Assembly (NCBI GenBank): GCA_019671005.1
Contig: CM033745.1
Location: forward strand, 35,243,526 to 35,307,525
Source: Hibiscus mutabilis
Taxonomy: Eukaryota; Streptophyta; Magnoliopsida; Malvales; Malvaceae
Direction of reading: 5' to 3'
DNA length: 64,000 nucleotides
The stretch's first letter is position 1. The number at the start of each line of letters is the position of its first letter. The notes beneath the pieces are model-generated. The model was not told where the DNA came from, did no database searches, and saw only the letters and a program-made list of their open reading frames with translations. A program made the translations under genes and the position numbers. Positions 43,368-54,291 of the stretch are shown in pieces.

Positions 43368-46300
43368 TGTCACATCCCTAAAAGAAGCCTAGTCGAAATT
43401 TGGTTCTGATGACCAAAAATTTTGAATTCGATGTGCAAAATGTCGTAATAGTTGACCTTTGTACTATTCCTTTATAATGAAATCACATCTTGGTCCTATT
43501 TGAATAGTTTAAGTGTTCCTTTTATGAAATTCAAAGCCAAATTGCAAATTCTGAGATAGGCGTACCGATACGATCAAGCCAGTATCAATACGGTCTAACT
43601 GCCAATAACTAACTGACCTATTTTAGCGAGGGCGTATCGATACGGTCATGAGTGTATCGATATGGGTCCCATATTATGAGTCTGTTCAAAGCAATTGAGA
43701 GTGAATTAAAGCAAAGTGCTTACTCACCTCCTTGCTTGTCAATTCCCTACATGATTGTCTCAGAAAATGGAGTGAGTACCCATCAAATTGCTTCATACTA
43801 TAAGGAAACATGATGTGAAAGACTTTGAGTTAAGCAAACCCTTTAGGATAGGAAATCCCGTTATTGGTTCTTGGAAAGGTAGGCAATGATTAAGGGGTTA
43901 ATTGAGTTTTAAAATGAATAATGAAGAGGAAAGCTTTCATCCTCTTACATTAAACTCCCAGTAAACCAAACTCCCATTTTGTTTCCTAAAGAAACACACA
44001 CCTCCATTTCCATCTTCAAGCTTGAGCTAAGCTAGCAACTCGGTGCAATCTTTGATCTTTATTCAAATTCGATACACTGTTTGAAAGCCTACAATTCAGT
44101 GAGTAAAACCTCTAAGCTAATTTGATGATGCCATGATTCCTTAAGGTTTAATTTTGAGATTAGGTTTCTAATGTTCAAATAGAAGCCCATGGATTAGGAG
44201 GTTAATTTCACTATTCCAATGTTATTTACAAGCTTTGGCAAGCTTGAAATATGTTTCTGATTCTTTAGATCGAATTCTAATGTAACTCCTAATTTTGTGC
44301 TAGCTCAAATAGTGGAGAAGGATCCCTTAACATCTCCAAAGGAAGCTAGGCACAATGGAGTTGTAATCCGAGAACCTTGTAATCAAGGTGAGTGTAGTAG
44401 TGTCAAGGGATAGGCAAGGAGCTATCCTGTTGCATTCGTTTATGTTATATTTGCGTTTTGTTTAAAGGCTCATATAGAGCAAACATGTGTGGATGCTAAC
44501 GACTAGCATGGTAAGTCTTCGATACGGTTGATGTGGGTAATTTCATGTACTATGTTTGAAATATGCTATATGTGATTCCGATATTAATACGCTATATGTA
44601 AATCCTATAGGAATATGCTATGAACATGCTATATGTGAATCTGATATGAATATGTTATGAATATGCTTTATGTGAATTCGATATAAATATGCTATGAATA
44701 TGTTATGATATGGTATGTATATGATATGATCTGTTATAAGAAGCTAAGGCTCAATTTCGGTTCCGATATGCTATGGCCTATGGGAAAAAAGGTAAGCTAT
44801 ATTATGAAAAATATGTGTAACCTTGCACATTTGTGAGTTTTGGATACAATTGGCATGCCATAGGGTTATTTGAGCTCGTATAAGTAAGGGATTGGACTAC
44901 GGTCCGGGCTATGACCTATATGTGGGGGAGATAAGGATGGATTGTGTAAGGGATACTATCCAGAGCTACGGCTCAAGGCTACGGCCTATTTTCCGTTATA
45001 TATGGCTACGACCTATTTTCCGATATATGTATGGTGTAAAGGGGAATCCTCGTATCCATTTGTTACATTGTCCAAGGGGAATGATATGTTCATATGATTG
45101 GTAATTGTTATGTGGAAAAAAAGATTTCGTCTTAAATGTATATATTGTTGTAAGACCAAGGGAATTAATATGTGTTAAGCTTAACTATGTTTATGTGAAA
45201 ATATGATAAATGACTTAAGCATGAAACTTACGTGATTGGTAGTTTAATTATGATATTTGAGTATGATGCTATGTTATTCACGACCATCGTATGCCATTCA
45301 TGTCATTTAATTTTTTACGCTTGTTATGACTACCTCACTAGGCTATGTAAGCCTAACATATGTATTTGTCTCATGAATTTCAGGACCCTAAAGTTTTTCG
45401 GACATCGATTGTGTATTTTGTTGTTGCAAGTCACTCCCACTACTATATGCATGTCTATTTTTGTTTCTGAACTCCTAGTAGGGTGGCATATGGTTTAAAC
45501 ACGTTATAATAGCTTATTTTGATGTGGTTGTGTAAGCATAATAGTACCTAGGTGTTGTATGTGTAATATGGCATGTTTTGAGTTTAGTAAATTGGTTAAA
45601 ATGAGCTTAAAAGTCTTAATTGGTAAAATCTTAGTAAATGGATTTGAAACGCTTTACAATTTGTCATGCTATTAGAATTACTTTTTTTATGGTTCTTTGG
45701 TAAAATTTAAAATATCTTTTGAATGGGTAAAACAAATAAAAATCAGATAAAATATGTCATTACTGGTCAGGGAGTATCGATATGGGTGATGGCGTATCGA
45801 TACGATCGACCCAGAATAAATTGTCAACATTGGTCTAAAGGTGTACTGATACGGTTTGGGGCGTATCGGTACAAAATTGGTCACTAGAATCTAGGATGAA
45901 AAATGGTATCGATACGGTCTTATAGCATATCGATGCGGTCAGGTCAACGCTATCAACTAGTATCGATTTGGTCTTAATTTGTATCGATACGAGTTTGACA
46001 TCCTTTGAATCTAGAAATCTAAAATAAGGGTGTGGTGTATCTACAACCCATAGGGTATCGATATGGTGTTAGTTAAATCTATTATAAGGCATAAAACCAA
46101 AATTTGGATAGTTTACAAATTGGTCACTAATAACTATATGGTCTAATTGATTAGGTTAAAGATATCCGATAGTATGGAAACTTCACAGATCAATAATTGG
46201 TAAGTTTAATTACAAGTTGGTAATAAAGAATCGGATTAAGATTGCTAATTTGTAAAGTTTATGATTTAGTCCCTAAGTTTGAAAAAGTTTAAAATTAACC

Positions 46301-46466
46301 CAAATCTTAACAAGACTAGTAACGAATAGATTCAATAAGTCTTAAGAATGATTAATAAAATAATCTAACAAGTTTCAAACTCCAATTCCTCCTTCCGATC
46401 TCCAAATTTGTTTTCGATAACACTTTTCTACCTAGTTCTCTACTAGACCAAGAAGGGGTGTTGTTA
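43368..46466 (+). repeat. Tekay-B 5' LTR
   Basis: TGTCACATCCCTAAAA ... GAAGGGGTGTTGTTA, 3099 bp. It aligns along its whole length with 51273-54263. It carries a stretch of repeated 'atgctatatgtgaatccgatatgaatatg' units (44565-44725) and a cluster of GTATCGATAC palindromes (45770-46080). No ORF of substance is seen; the 88-residue reading at 45232 is not preserved in the other LTR. Confidence 0.9.
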
Positions 46467-46470
46467 GTTG

Positions 46471-46482
46471 TGTTATCAAGCG
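46471..46482 (+). other. Tekay-B primer binding site, decayed
   Basis: TGTTATCAAGCG lies four bases after the LTR end, exactly where Tekay-A has TGGTATCAGAGC. Three changes from the initiator-Met complement suggest loss of function after insertion. Confidence 0.75.
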
Positions 46483-46620
46483 TAGGTTTAGTTGATTTTA
46501 GGACTAAATCGATGCCCATTATGAGTCCGTATGTACTTATTCCACCTAGGAGTTATTTGTTTATGATATCTATGACTTGCAGCTTACATGATTAAATTTT
46601 TCGTATAATTAGATCCGAAA

Positions 46621-47746
46621 ATGTTGGCGCCTACGATAGACGCACTGTGAATGAACCAAATCCCGGCTCCTCCTCGACTTAGGGGATTCGAGGCTGAAGC
46701 AAGGCATGAACAAGTAAGGCATGAATGACCCACCTCATCACTCCTCCAATGCCACCGGCTCAACATGAATATTTGATGTTCAGTTGATGACATGATCAAA
46801 CAAGTGGTCGTGTCTCTTCAACAAGAACCGCTCCCTCAGCTTCTTTGAAGCATCTCAATTTGCTTTGAGAGCCCCCTATTGATAAACTCAAACAATATCC
46901 GGTTTATACCTTCACCGGCCAAGACTTGGATAATCCCGAGATCATAGAATACTTGGGTGGAGAATACGTTCAAGGTTTTGAATAAATAAATGAAGTGCCT
47001 AAGGAGAACAAGCTAGAATGTGCCTTGGCCTTAATCGCCAAAGAAGCTCGAGTTGGTGGGAATGTAACACTCATTTTCCTAAACGTAAGATCATTTGGGA
47101 CTTCTTTCTTCAAGAGTTATGTAAAAAAGTACATTAGTAACCATTATATCGCTAAAAGGCGTAAAAGTTTACTCCATTTGAGACAAGGGGAAGACCTGTA
47201 GAGCAGTACATCCACGACTTTTGCAAATATGCTAGATATGGCACCGATATCATCCATACCGAAAAGGAGAAGTGTCGAATGTTCATTGACGGCCTCTGTG
47301 ATGAATTACATTCTCTCTTCATTGCTTTGGAGATATAGGACTTTCAGACTCTTGTCAACTGAGTCATTGCTATTGAAGCTTCCTAGAAGGCTTGTGAAAG
47401 AAGAAAGGGAAACCAAAACCGGTCCGAAAAGGGGTTTTGAGATGATTCAAAGCCTCCAATGCCTCAGAAGAAAGGAAGATAATGGGACCAAAAGTCTGTA
47501 ACTTTTTAGCAGTTTCCATGATCTGGCTATGTGCCACAATTCCAGTCTGCAGGGACATCTATTGCTCGTACAGCTTCCATTAATAGTACAGATGGTTCCG
47601 TGAAGGGTTCTCATATTCCTTTGTGTAACTTTTGTTAGAAGAGGCACCTTGGGAAGTGCCGTAGACAATCTGGATCGTGTTATCTTTACGGTGAATCTGG
47701 CCACTTCATTAGGTAGTGTCCGCAAAATCCAAATACCCCTACTACT
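46621..47746 (+). pseudogene. gag: Tekay-B gag
   Basis: The likely start is ATG 46621 (MLAPTIDAL), in the place of the Tekay-A start. The capsid segment reads KLKQYPVYTFTGQDLDNPEIIEY near 46880-46955. It is followed by ENKLECALALIAKEA and KKYISNHYIAKRRKSLLHLRQGE (46995-47201) in another frame. The double zinc-binding region near 47620-47720 reads LCNFC-stop-KRHLGKC and CYLYGESGHFIR-stop-CP; the second ligand of the second knuckle is Tyr, as in Tekay-A. There are multiple stops and frameshifts. Confidence 0.82.
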
Positions 47747-48402
47747 GTGGCTTCTCAGAATAATCCTAGTAAGGGAATGGGAGCAAAGCAGATGCAGTCT
47801 GGATCAGCGGGGAGACCTTGTAACACCAATGCCCCTCCGGCTAGTCGTGACCCTCAGACTTCAGCCCAGATGTACCATGTTCGGGGTCGTGAGAAAAAGG
47901 ATGATCTTGATATGATTGCAGGTATGGTGGAATTATGTTCTGATCTCGTTTATGCTTTAATAGATTCGGGCTCTACGCACTCTTTCATTAGTGCACCTTT
48001 GATTGCTAAGTATGCTTTAGAACCTGAACTTGTTGCTTCCGAGATAGTTGTTTCTAATCCGTTAGGAGATAGTGTGATTATTTGATGGGTTTGTAAAGCT
48101 TGTCTTTTGAGGATCCAAGGGATCCCATTTCTGGCTAATTTGATGGCCTTACCCTTTCATGAGTTTGACCTCATCCTAGGCCTTGATTGGCTAGCTAAAC
48201 ACCAAGCATGGGTGGACTGTTATAAGAAGAAGTTATATCTCCATGGACTAAGTAATGAGAGTATAACCTTGATGAAATCTGAACCCGAGCCAAAGAAGAC
48301 TCTTATGTGTGCCATGGGGTCTAAAGAAGATCCAAAGCTCAAAAATGTGCCTATAGTGAAAGAGTTTTTTCGATGTGTTCCCCAATGAACTTCTGGGACT
48401 CC
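47747..48402 (+). pseudogene. Tekay-B protease
   Basis: The open frame 47747-48085 ends at TGA (a likely mutated Arg CGA codon) and resumes at 48107. The catalytic motif LIDSGSTHSFIS is intact (near 47957-47992), with LVASEIVVSNPLGD after it. The second strand LLRIQGIPFLANLMALPFHEFDLILGLDWL (48101-48190) is well preserved. Without the single stop this would be a plausible aspartic protease. The frame then reaches KEFFRCVP, where one base is gained relative to Tekay-A KEFPDVFPDE. Confidence 0.87.
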
Positions 48403-49700
48403 CTCACACTTGAGAAGTGGAATTCGGGATAGAAGTGCAACCTGGGATAACTTCGGTCTTTACTATTCTATATAGGATGGCTCCGGTGGAGTTAAGAGAG
48501 CTAAAAGCCCAAATCCAAGACCTTTTGGATAAATGATTCATCCGACTGAGTTCCTCACCTTGGCTAGCACCGGTTTTATTTGTAAAGAAAAAAGATGGAT
48601 CAATGCGCTTATGCATTGACTATCGTCAGTTGAACAAGGTGACAATCAAGAACAAGTATCCGTTACCAAGGATCGATGACCTCTTTGATCAATTGAATGA
48701 TGCTTATGTCTTCTCGAAGATAGACCATCGATCTAGGTACTATCAAATTCTAGTAAAGGAGTCTAATGTACCAAAGACTGCCTTCCGAACTAGATATGGC
48801 CACTATAAATTCCTAGTAATGCCATTTAGGCTTACGAATGCACCTACAGCCTTTATGGACTTGATGAATTGTGTGTTTTGACCTTATCTAGATAAGTTCG
48901 TGGTGGTGTTCATAGATGATATTCTAATCTATTCAAAAGATGCTGCTACTCATGAAGAACATCTCCGGATTGTGCTTCAGACTCTCCGAGAGAAACAACT
49001 GTATGCCAAGTTCAGCAAATGTGAATTTTGGATATCTGAAGTATCCTTCTTAGGCCATGTGATCTCTTTTACGGGAATTCAAGTTGACCGAAAAAATATT
49101 CAAGCAATCCTTGATTGGATCCCTCCGAAAAATGTTAGAGAAGTTCGTAGTTTTCTTGGCCTTATAGGCTACTACCGTAGATTCGTTAAAGAGTTCTCAC
49201 TGACAGTTGCACCCTTGACGAAGCTTCTCCATAAGGACACTCCTTTTGTGTGGACAATAGATCAGCAAAGGAGTTTTGATAAGCTTAAGCAAGTCCTTAC
49301 TCATGCTCCTATTTTGGTGCAACCCGAGTCGGGTAAAGACTTCATTGTGTACAGTGATGCATCCTACCTAGGATCAGGCTGTGTATTGATGCAAGAAGGA
49401 AAGGTCATTTCCTACGCCTCACGTCAGCTCAAACCATACGAGCTGAACTATCTGACACATGATCTGGAATTAGTTGTTGTTATTTTCACCTTGAAGATTT
49501 GGAGACACTATCTGTGTGGTGAAAAGTGTTATTTGTACATTGTTCACAAAAGTTTGTAATATCTTTTGACTCAGAAAGAGTTGAATCTCCGTCAGCGTAG
49601 GTGGATGGAACTTCCAAAAGGTTATGACTTGGTTATTGATTACCATCCCGGTAAAGCCAATGTCGTAGCTGATGCTCTTAGTTGAAAACCTACCCCTTTT
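48403..49700 (+). pseudogene. Tekay-B reverse transcriptase and RNase H
   Basis: The best preserved RT in the chromoviruses. 48603-48881 has LCIDYRQLNKVTIKNKYPLPRIDDLFDQL and FRTRYGHYKFLVMPFRLTNAP. After one TGA, 48900-49559 has the catalytic VVFIDDILIYS, the thumb SFLGHVISFTGIQV and VREVRSFLGLIGYYRRFV, and RNase H (YSDASYLGSGCVLMQ, LTHDLELVVVIFTLKIWRHYL). A TAA at 49558 replaces a Lys/Lys-Tyr stretch, and RNase H ends near 49680 with VVADALS. Only a few stops separate it from an intact domain set. Confidence 0.9.
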
Positions 49701-50959
49701 ACGAGACATTTGAACGCTTATTTTCAACTTAAGAAGCATAGCAAGTTGTTGGCCGAATTGAGAGTTCAGTCAACCATTGTATCCCGAATCAAAGCACTCC
49801 AAGAAAATGGCGAGAAGTTGCAACCTCTCATTGCTAAGGTCAAGGATAACATAGATCCTGACTTTGCTATGAATTCTGAAGGCTTGTTATGTTTCTGCAA
49901 TTATATATGTGTGCCGATGATGATGATCTTGGGAATTAGATTCTAAGTGAAGCTTATTCTAGCCCTTTCTTTGTTCATCTAGGAGATATCAAAATGTACA
50001 AAGATCTAAAAGAGCTATATTGGTGGTCCGGTATGAAGAATGAGATCAAGGACTTCGTGGCTAAGTGCTTGACTTGCCAACGAGTCAAAGCCGAGCACAA
50101 GGTGCCTACTGGTCTTCTGTAGCCTATCGAGCTTCCATAGTGGAAATATGAGCGTATCATGATGGACTTTGTATGTGGTCTGCCTGTGACTCCAAAGAGG
50201 AATGATACTATTTGGATCATTATGGACCGATTCACTAAGTCTGCCTATTTTCTTCTAGTGAGAATAGACCTCAGTTTGCCTAAGCTTACGGAGCTATACA
50301 TCTGCGAAGTCATCCGCTTACATGGAGTTCTAGTATCTATCATTTATGATCATAATCCACGCTTTGCATCTCAATTTCAGAGAACCCTATAAGAGGCTTT
50401 GGGAACTCAAGGGCACCTAAGCACTACTTTCCATCCTTAGACCGACGGTCAATCCGAAAGGGTTATTCAGGTAACCTTATATCTTTCTTCGATTCGTGAG
50501 TATAAGTAACCCATGTTAATTCTAATTCTCCCTTGTAGATTCTGGAAGATATGCTCCGAGCCTATGTTTTGGGATACGTGAGAGAAATCTCTACCCTTGA
50601 CTTTAATCTAAATGGATTCGTACGTTGCTCTATATGAGAGGAGATGTAGAACCCCTTTTTGCTAGACCGAACTCGGTAAAGGCAAGATGCTAGGTCCTGA
50701 CTTACTTTGAGAAACTAAAGAAAGGACAACCATTATTCGTGATAGACTTAAGGCTACCTTCGACCGATAGAAATCCTATGCTGATCTGAAAAGAAGGGAT
50801 ATCCAATATGAGGTTGGTGAGAAGGCCTTCCTTAAAGTGTCTCCGTGGAAGAAGATCATTCATTTCGGCAAAAAGGGGAAGTTAAGTCCTCGTTTTATTG
50901 GCCCATTCAAAGTGATTGAAAAAGTTAGGCCTGTTGCATACCGATTAGCCCTCCCCGAT
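49701..50959 (+). pseudogene. Tekay-B integrase, with an intron-like interruption
   Basis: The N-terminal region reads LLAELRVQSTIVSRI..., then (frame changes) CLTCQRVKAEHKVPTG near 50065-50110. The core has MMDFVCGLPVTPKRNDTIWIIMDRFTKSAYF (first Asp, 50159 on), DHNPRFASQFQ (second Asp region; the usual DRDPRF is DHNPRF), and a broken HP-stop-TDGQSERVIQ near 50430-50470 with the Glu. Then 68 bases with GT...AG ends interrupt before ILEDMLRAYV. The C-domain KLSPRFIGPFKVIEKVRPVAYRLALPDEL is near 50878-50965. Several stops are present. Confidence 0.86.
50471..50538 (+). other. Intron-like 68-nt segment in Tekay-B integrase
   Basis: CAG|GTAACCTTAT ... TTCTCCCTTGTAG|ATTCTG. Removal joins GGTTATTCAG to ATTCTGGAAG exactly as in Tekay-A (16173-16192), restoring VIQ-ILEDML. 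The segment is T-rich before the AG and has a CTAAT branch-point-like motif about 15 bases upstream of it. Its length of 68 is near the lower limit of plant introns. It is not a simple duplication of either flank. Splicing itself is inferred. Confidence 0.7.
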
Positions 50960-51232
50960 GAGTTAAATTGAATTCACGACGTCTTCCATGTATCTATGTT
51001 ACGCAAGTACCGGTTGGATCCTTCCCACGTGATCGAGCAAGAATATGTGGAAATTTAATCCAATATGACGTACGAGGAAGAACCTATACAGATCCTCGCA
51101 CGAAAGGTCAAGAGACTCCGTAACAAGTCAGTGCCCTAAGTGAAGGTTCTTTGGAGAAGCCACTCGATTGAAGAGGCAACGTGGGAACCTGAAGAAACCA
51201 TGCAAAAGCAGTATCCACACCTCTTTGCTTGA
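50960..51232 (+). pseudogene. Tekay-B integrase tail and chromodomain
   Basis: After the C-domain the reading passes FHVSMLRKY-type residues and ends in a chromodomain-like tail: MTYEEEPIQILARKVKRLRNKSVP-stop-VKVLWRSHSIEEATWEPEETM (51065-51210), with stop TGA at 51230. The VKVLWRSH and ATWEPE motifs are typical of the group II chromodomain of Tekay/Del elements. It matches the isolated fragment at 9438-9740. There is one in-frame stop after the proline and others upstream. Confidence 0.87.
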
Positions 51233-51259
51233 TGTGAAAATTCAAGGACGAATTTTCTT

Positions 51260-51271
51260 AAAGGGGGAGAG
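51260..51271 (+). other. Tekay-B polypurine tract
   Basis: AAAGGGGGAGAG, one base before the 3' LTR start TGTTACATCCC at 51273. The same motif and spacing precede the Tekay-A LTR at 9778. Confidence 0.9.
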
Positions 51272-51272
51272 T

Positions 51273-54263
51273 TGTTACATCCCTAAAACCGGCTTAGTTG
51301 GAATTTGGTTTCGATGACCAGAAATTTTGAATCCGATGTGCAAAATATTGTAATAGTTTACCTTTGTACCCTTTCTTTATAATGAAATCACATCTTGGTC
51401 CCATTTGAATAGTTTAAGTCTTCCTTGTATGAAATTTAAAGCCAAATTGCAAATTGTGAGCTAGGTATAACGATACGGTCAATCCACTATCGATACGGTC
51501 TAACTGCCAATAACTAACTTACCTATTTTAGCGAGGGCATATCGATACGGTCATGAGTGTATCAATACGGGTGCCCTGTTCTGAATCTGTTCGAAGCCAA
51601 TTAAAAAGGAATTAAAACAAAGTGCTGACTCACCTCCTTGCTTGTCAATTCCCCGCGTGATTGTCTCAGAAAAGGGAGTGAGTACCCATCAAATTGCTTC
51701 ATATTATAACGAAACATGATGTGAAAGACTTTGGGTTAAGCAAACCCTTTAGGATAGGAAATCCCCTTATTGGTTCTTGGAAAGGTAGGCAATGATTAAG
51801 GGGTTAATTGAGTTTTAATATGAATAAGAAGAGGAACGTTTTCATCCTCCAACCTTGAACTCCCAGTAAACCAAACTTCCCTTTTGTTTCCAAAAGAAGC
51901 ACACACCTCCATTTCCATCTCTTCAAGCTCAAGATAAGCTAGCACCTTGGTGCAATCTTTGCCCTTTGTTCAACTTTGATATACCATTTGAAAGCCCACA
52001 ACTCGGTGAGTAAAAACCTAAGCTAATTTAATTCAATGATTCCTCAAGGTTTAATTTTAAGATTAGGTTTTCAATGTTCAAATAGAAGCCCATGGATTAG
52101 AAGCTAATTTCGTTATTCCGATGTTATCTACAAACTTTGGTAAACTTGAAATATGTTTCTAAATCTTAGATCGAATTCTAATGCAACTCCTAATTTTGTG
52201 CTAGATCAAATAGTGGGGAAGGATTCTTTGTCATCTCCAAAGGAAGCTAGGCACAACTGTGAGTTTAAAATTTGAGAACCTCGTAGTCAAGGTGAGTGTA
52301 GTAGTGTTAAGGGATAGGCAATGAGCCATCCCGTTGCATTCGTTTATGTTATAATTTTTTTTGTTTAAAGGCTCACATAGAGCAAACATGTGTGGATGCT
52401 AACAACTAGCATAGTAAGTCTTGGATGGTTGTTGATATGGGTAAGTTCATGTACTATGTTTGAAATATGCTATATGTGAATCCAATATGAATATGTATAT
52501 GAATCCGATATGAATATGAATATGAATATGTTATAAGAAAAACATGATATGATATGCTATATGTGAATCGATACAAATATGTATATATGAATGATATGAA
52601 TATGTTATGATATGGTACGTATATGATATGATCTGTTATATGGAGCTAACTCTTAATTCCGATTCCGATATGCTATAACCTATGGGCATAAAGGTAAGTT
52701 ATATGATGAAATATGTGTAACCTTGGACATTTATGAGTTTTGGATACAATTGGCGAGCCATAGGGTTATTTGAGCTCGTATAAGTAAGGGATTGGACTAC
52801 GGTCCGGGGTTACGGCCTATATGTAGGGGAGATAAGGATGGATTGTGTAAGGGATACTATCCAGAGCTACGGCTCACGACTACGGCCTATTTTCCGTTAT
52901 ATGTTGCAACGACATATTTTTGATATATGTGTGGTGTAAAGGGGAATCCTCGTAACCATTTGTTACATTGTCTAAGGGGAATGATGTGTTTATATGATTG
53001 ATAATTGTTATGTGGAAATATGGTTTCGGCTTAAATGTATATGTTGTTGTATGACCAAGGGAATTAATATGTGTTAAGTTTTGCTATGATTATGTGAAGG
53101 TATGATAAATGACTTAAGTATGAGACCTATGTGATTAATAGTATAATTATGATATTTGAGTATGATGCTATGTTATTCATGACCATAGTATGCCATTCAT
53201 GTCATTTAATTGCTTTACGTTTGTTATGACTACCTCACTAGGCTATGTAAGCCTAACATATGTGTGTCTCATGCATTTCAAGATCCTAAAGTTTTCCGGA
53301 CATCGATCGTGTATTTTACGGTTGCAAGTCACTCACTCTACAAGCATATGTAGGTTTAATTTCTGATTCCGAACTCCTAGTAAGGTGGCATAAGGTTTCA
53401 ACGTGTCGTAATGACTTATTCTGATGTGGTTGTGTAAGCATAAAAGTACCTAGGTGTTGTATGTGTAATATGGCATGTTTTGAGTTTAGTAAATTGGTTA
53501 AAATGAGCTTAAAAGCCCTAATTTGTAAAATCTTAGTATATGGATTCGAAACACTTTAAAAATTTTCATGCTATTAGAATTAATGTTTTTTAGGTTGCTG
53601 GTAAATTTTGGTAAAATTTGAATATCATTTGGATGGGTAAATCAAATAAAAACCCATAAAAATTTGTCATTACAGGTCATGGCATATCGATACGGGTGAT
53701 GGCGTATCGATAAATCCAGGCATAAATTAGCTCAATAGTACAGGGGTATCAATATGGTTTAGGCGTATCGATATGGTTTGGGCGTATCGGTATGGAAATT
53801 GGTCACTGGAATCAGGTATGAAAAACGGTATCGATACGGTCTTATAGCGTATCGGTACGGGGTCAACGTTGTTAACTGGTATCGATACGGTCTTAGCTGT
53901 ATCAATATGGGTTTGACATCCTTTGAATATAGAAATCTAGAAATAAGAATGGTGTATCGATACGGCCCATAGGATATCAATACGGTATTAGTTAAATCTT
54001 TTATAAGACATAAAAATAGAATTTGGACAGTTTACAAATTGGTCACTAATTACTATACAGACTAATTGATTAGGCTAAAGATATCCGATAGTAACGAAAC
54101 TTTATAGATCAATAATTGGTAAGTTTAATTACAAGTTGGTAATAAAGAACTCGGATTAGGATCGCTAATTTGTAAAGCAAGTTCAACTCCGATTTCGCCT
54201 TGATCTCGTAATTCGATATTTTTTCGACCCGATTCTCTACCAGACCGGGAAGGGGGTGTTACA
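51273..54263 (+). repeat. Tekay-B 3' LTR
   Basis: TGTTACATCCC ... GGGGGTGTTACA, 2991 bp, a proper TG...CA LTR. It aligns with 43368-46466 with many point differences and small indels, so the insertion is old. The palindrome cluster lies at 53685-53990 and includes two directly adjacent copies, 'gcgtatcgatatggtttgggcgtatcgg'. Confidence 0.9.
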
Positions 54264-54291
54264 ACTAAGGCTTATTTTCGATATGTAAGGC
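54264..54291 (+). repeat. Tekay-A 3' LTR sliver between Tekay-B and the hAT element
   Basis: ACTAAGGCTTATTTTCGATATGTAAGGC continues the LTR after the Tekay-B target duplication, matching 11362-11385. Its last eight bases TGTAAGGC are the left hAT target copy. Confidence 0.8.

Larger units (their letters stand above)
43368..54263 (+). mobile_element. Tekay-B: complete but decayed chromovirus inserted in the Tekay-A 3' LTR
   Basis: 5' LTR 43368-46466, PBS, gag, protease, RT, RNase H, integrase, chromodomain, PPT and 3' LTR 51273-54263. Total 10,896 bp, usual for Tekay/Del. The flanking pentamers are GCTAA (43363-43367) and ACTAA (54264-54268), a target duplication with one change. Both sides continue the Tekay-A LTR ('ggctaa' then 'ggcttattttcgatatg'). 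Its LTRs are related to but distinct from Tekay-A LTRs. Many stops show it is old. Confidence 0.92.

Noticed and set aside
44565..44725. Repeated 'atgctatatgtgaatccgatatgaatatg' block as a CRISPR-like or satellite array
   Set aside because: Irregular, degenerate AT-rich slippage repeat within an LTR; also present in reduced form at 52460-52640. No spacers or regular period.
45232..45498. 88-residue ORF with a hydrophobic, Cys-rich composition
   Set aside because: Lies within the Tekay-B 5' LTR and is not open in the matching part of the 3' LTR (53150-53400).
53759..53980. ORF with repeated PYRY residues on the minus strand
   Set aside because: It is the palindromic GTATCGATACGG cluster read as codons; it lies inside an LTR and has no conserved counterpart at the protein level in the sister LTR.
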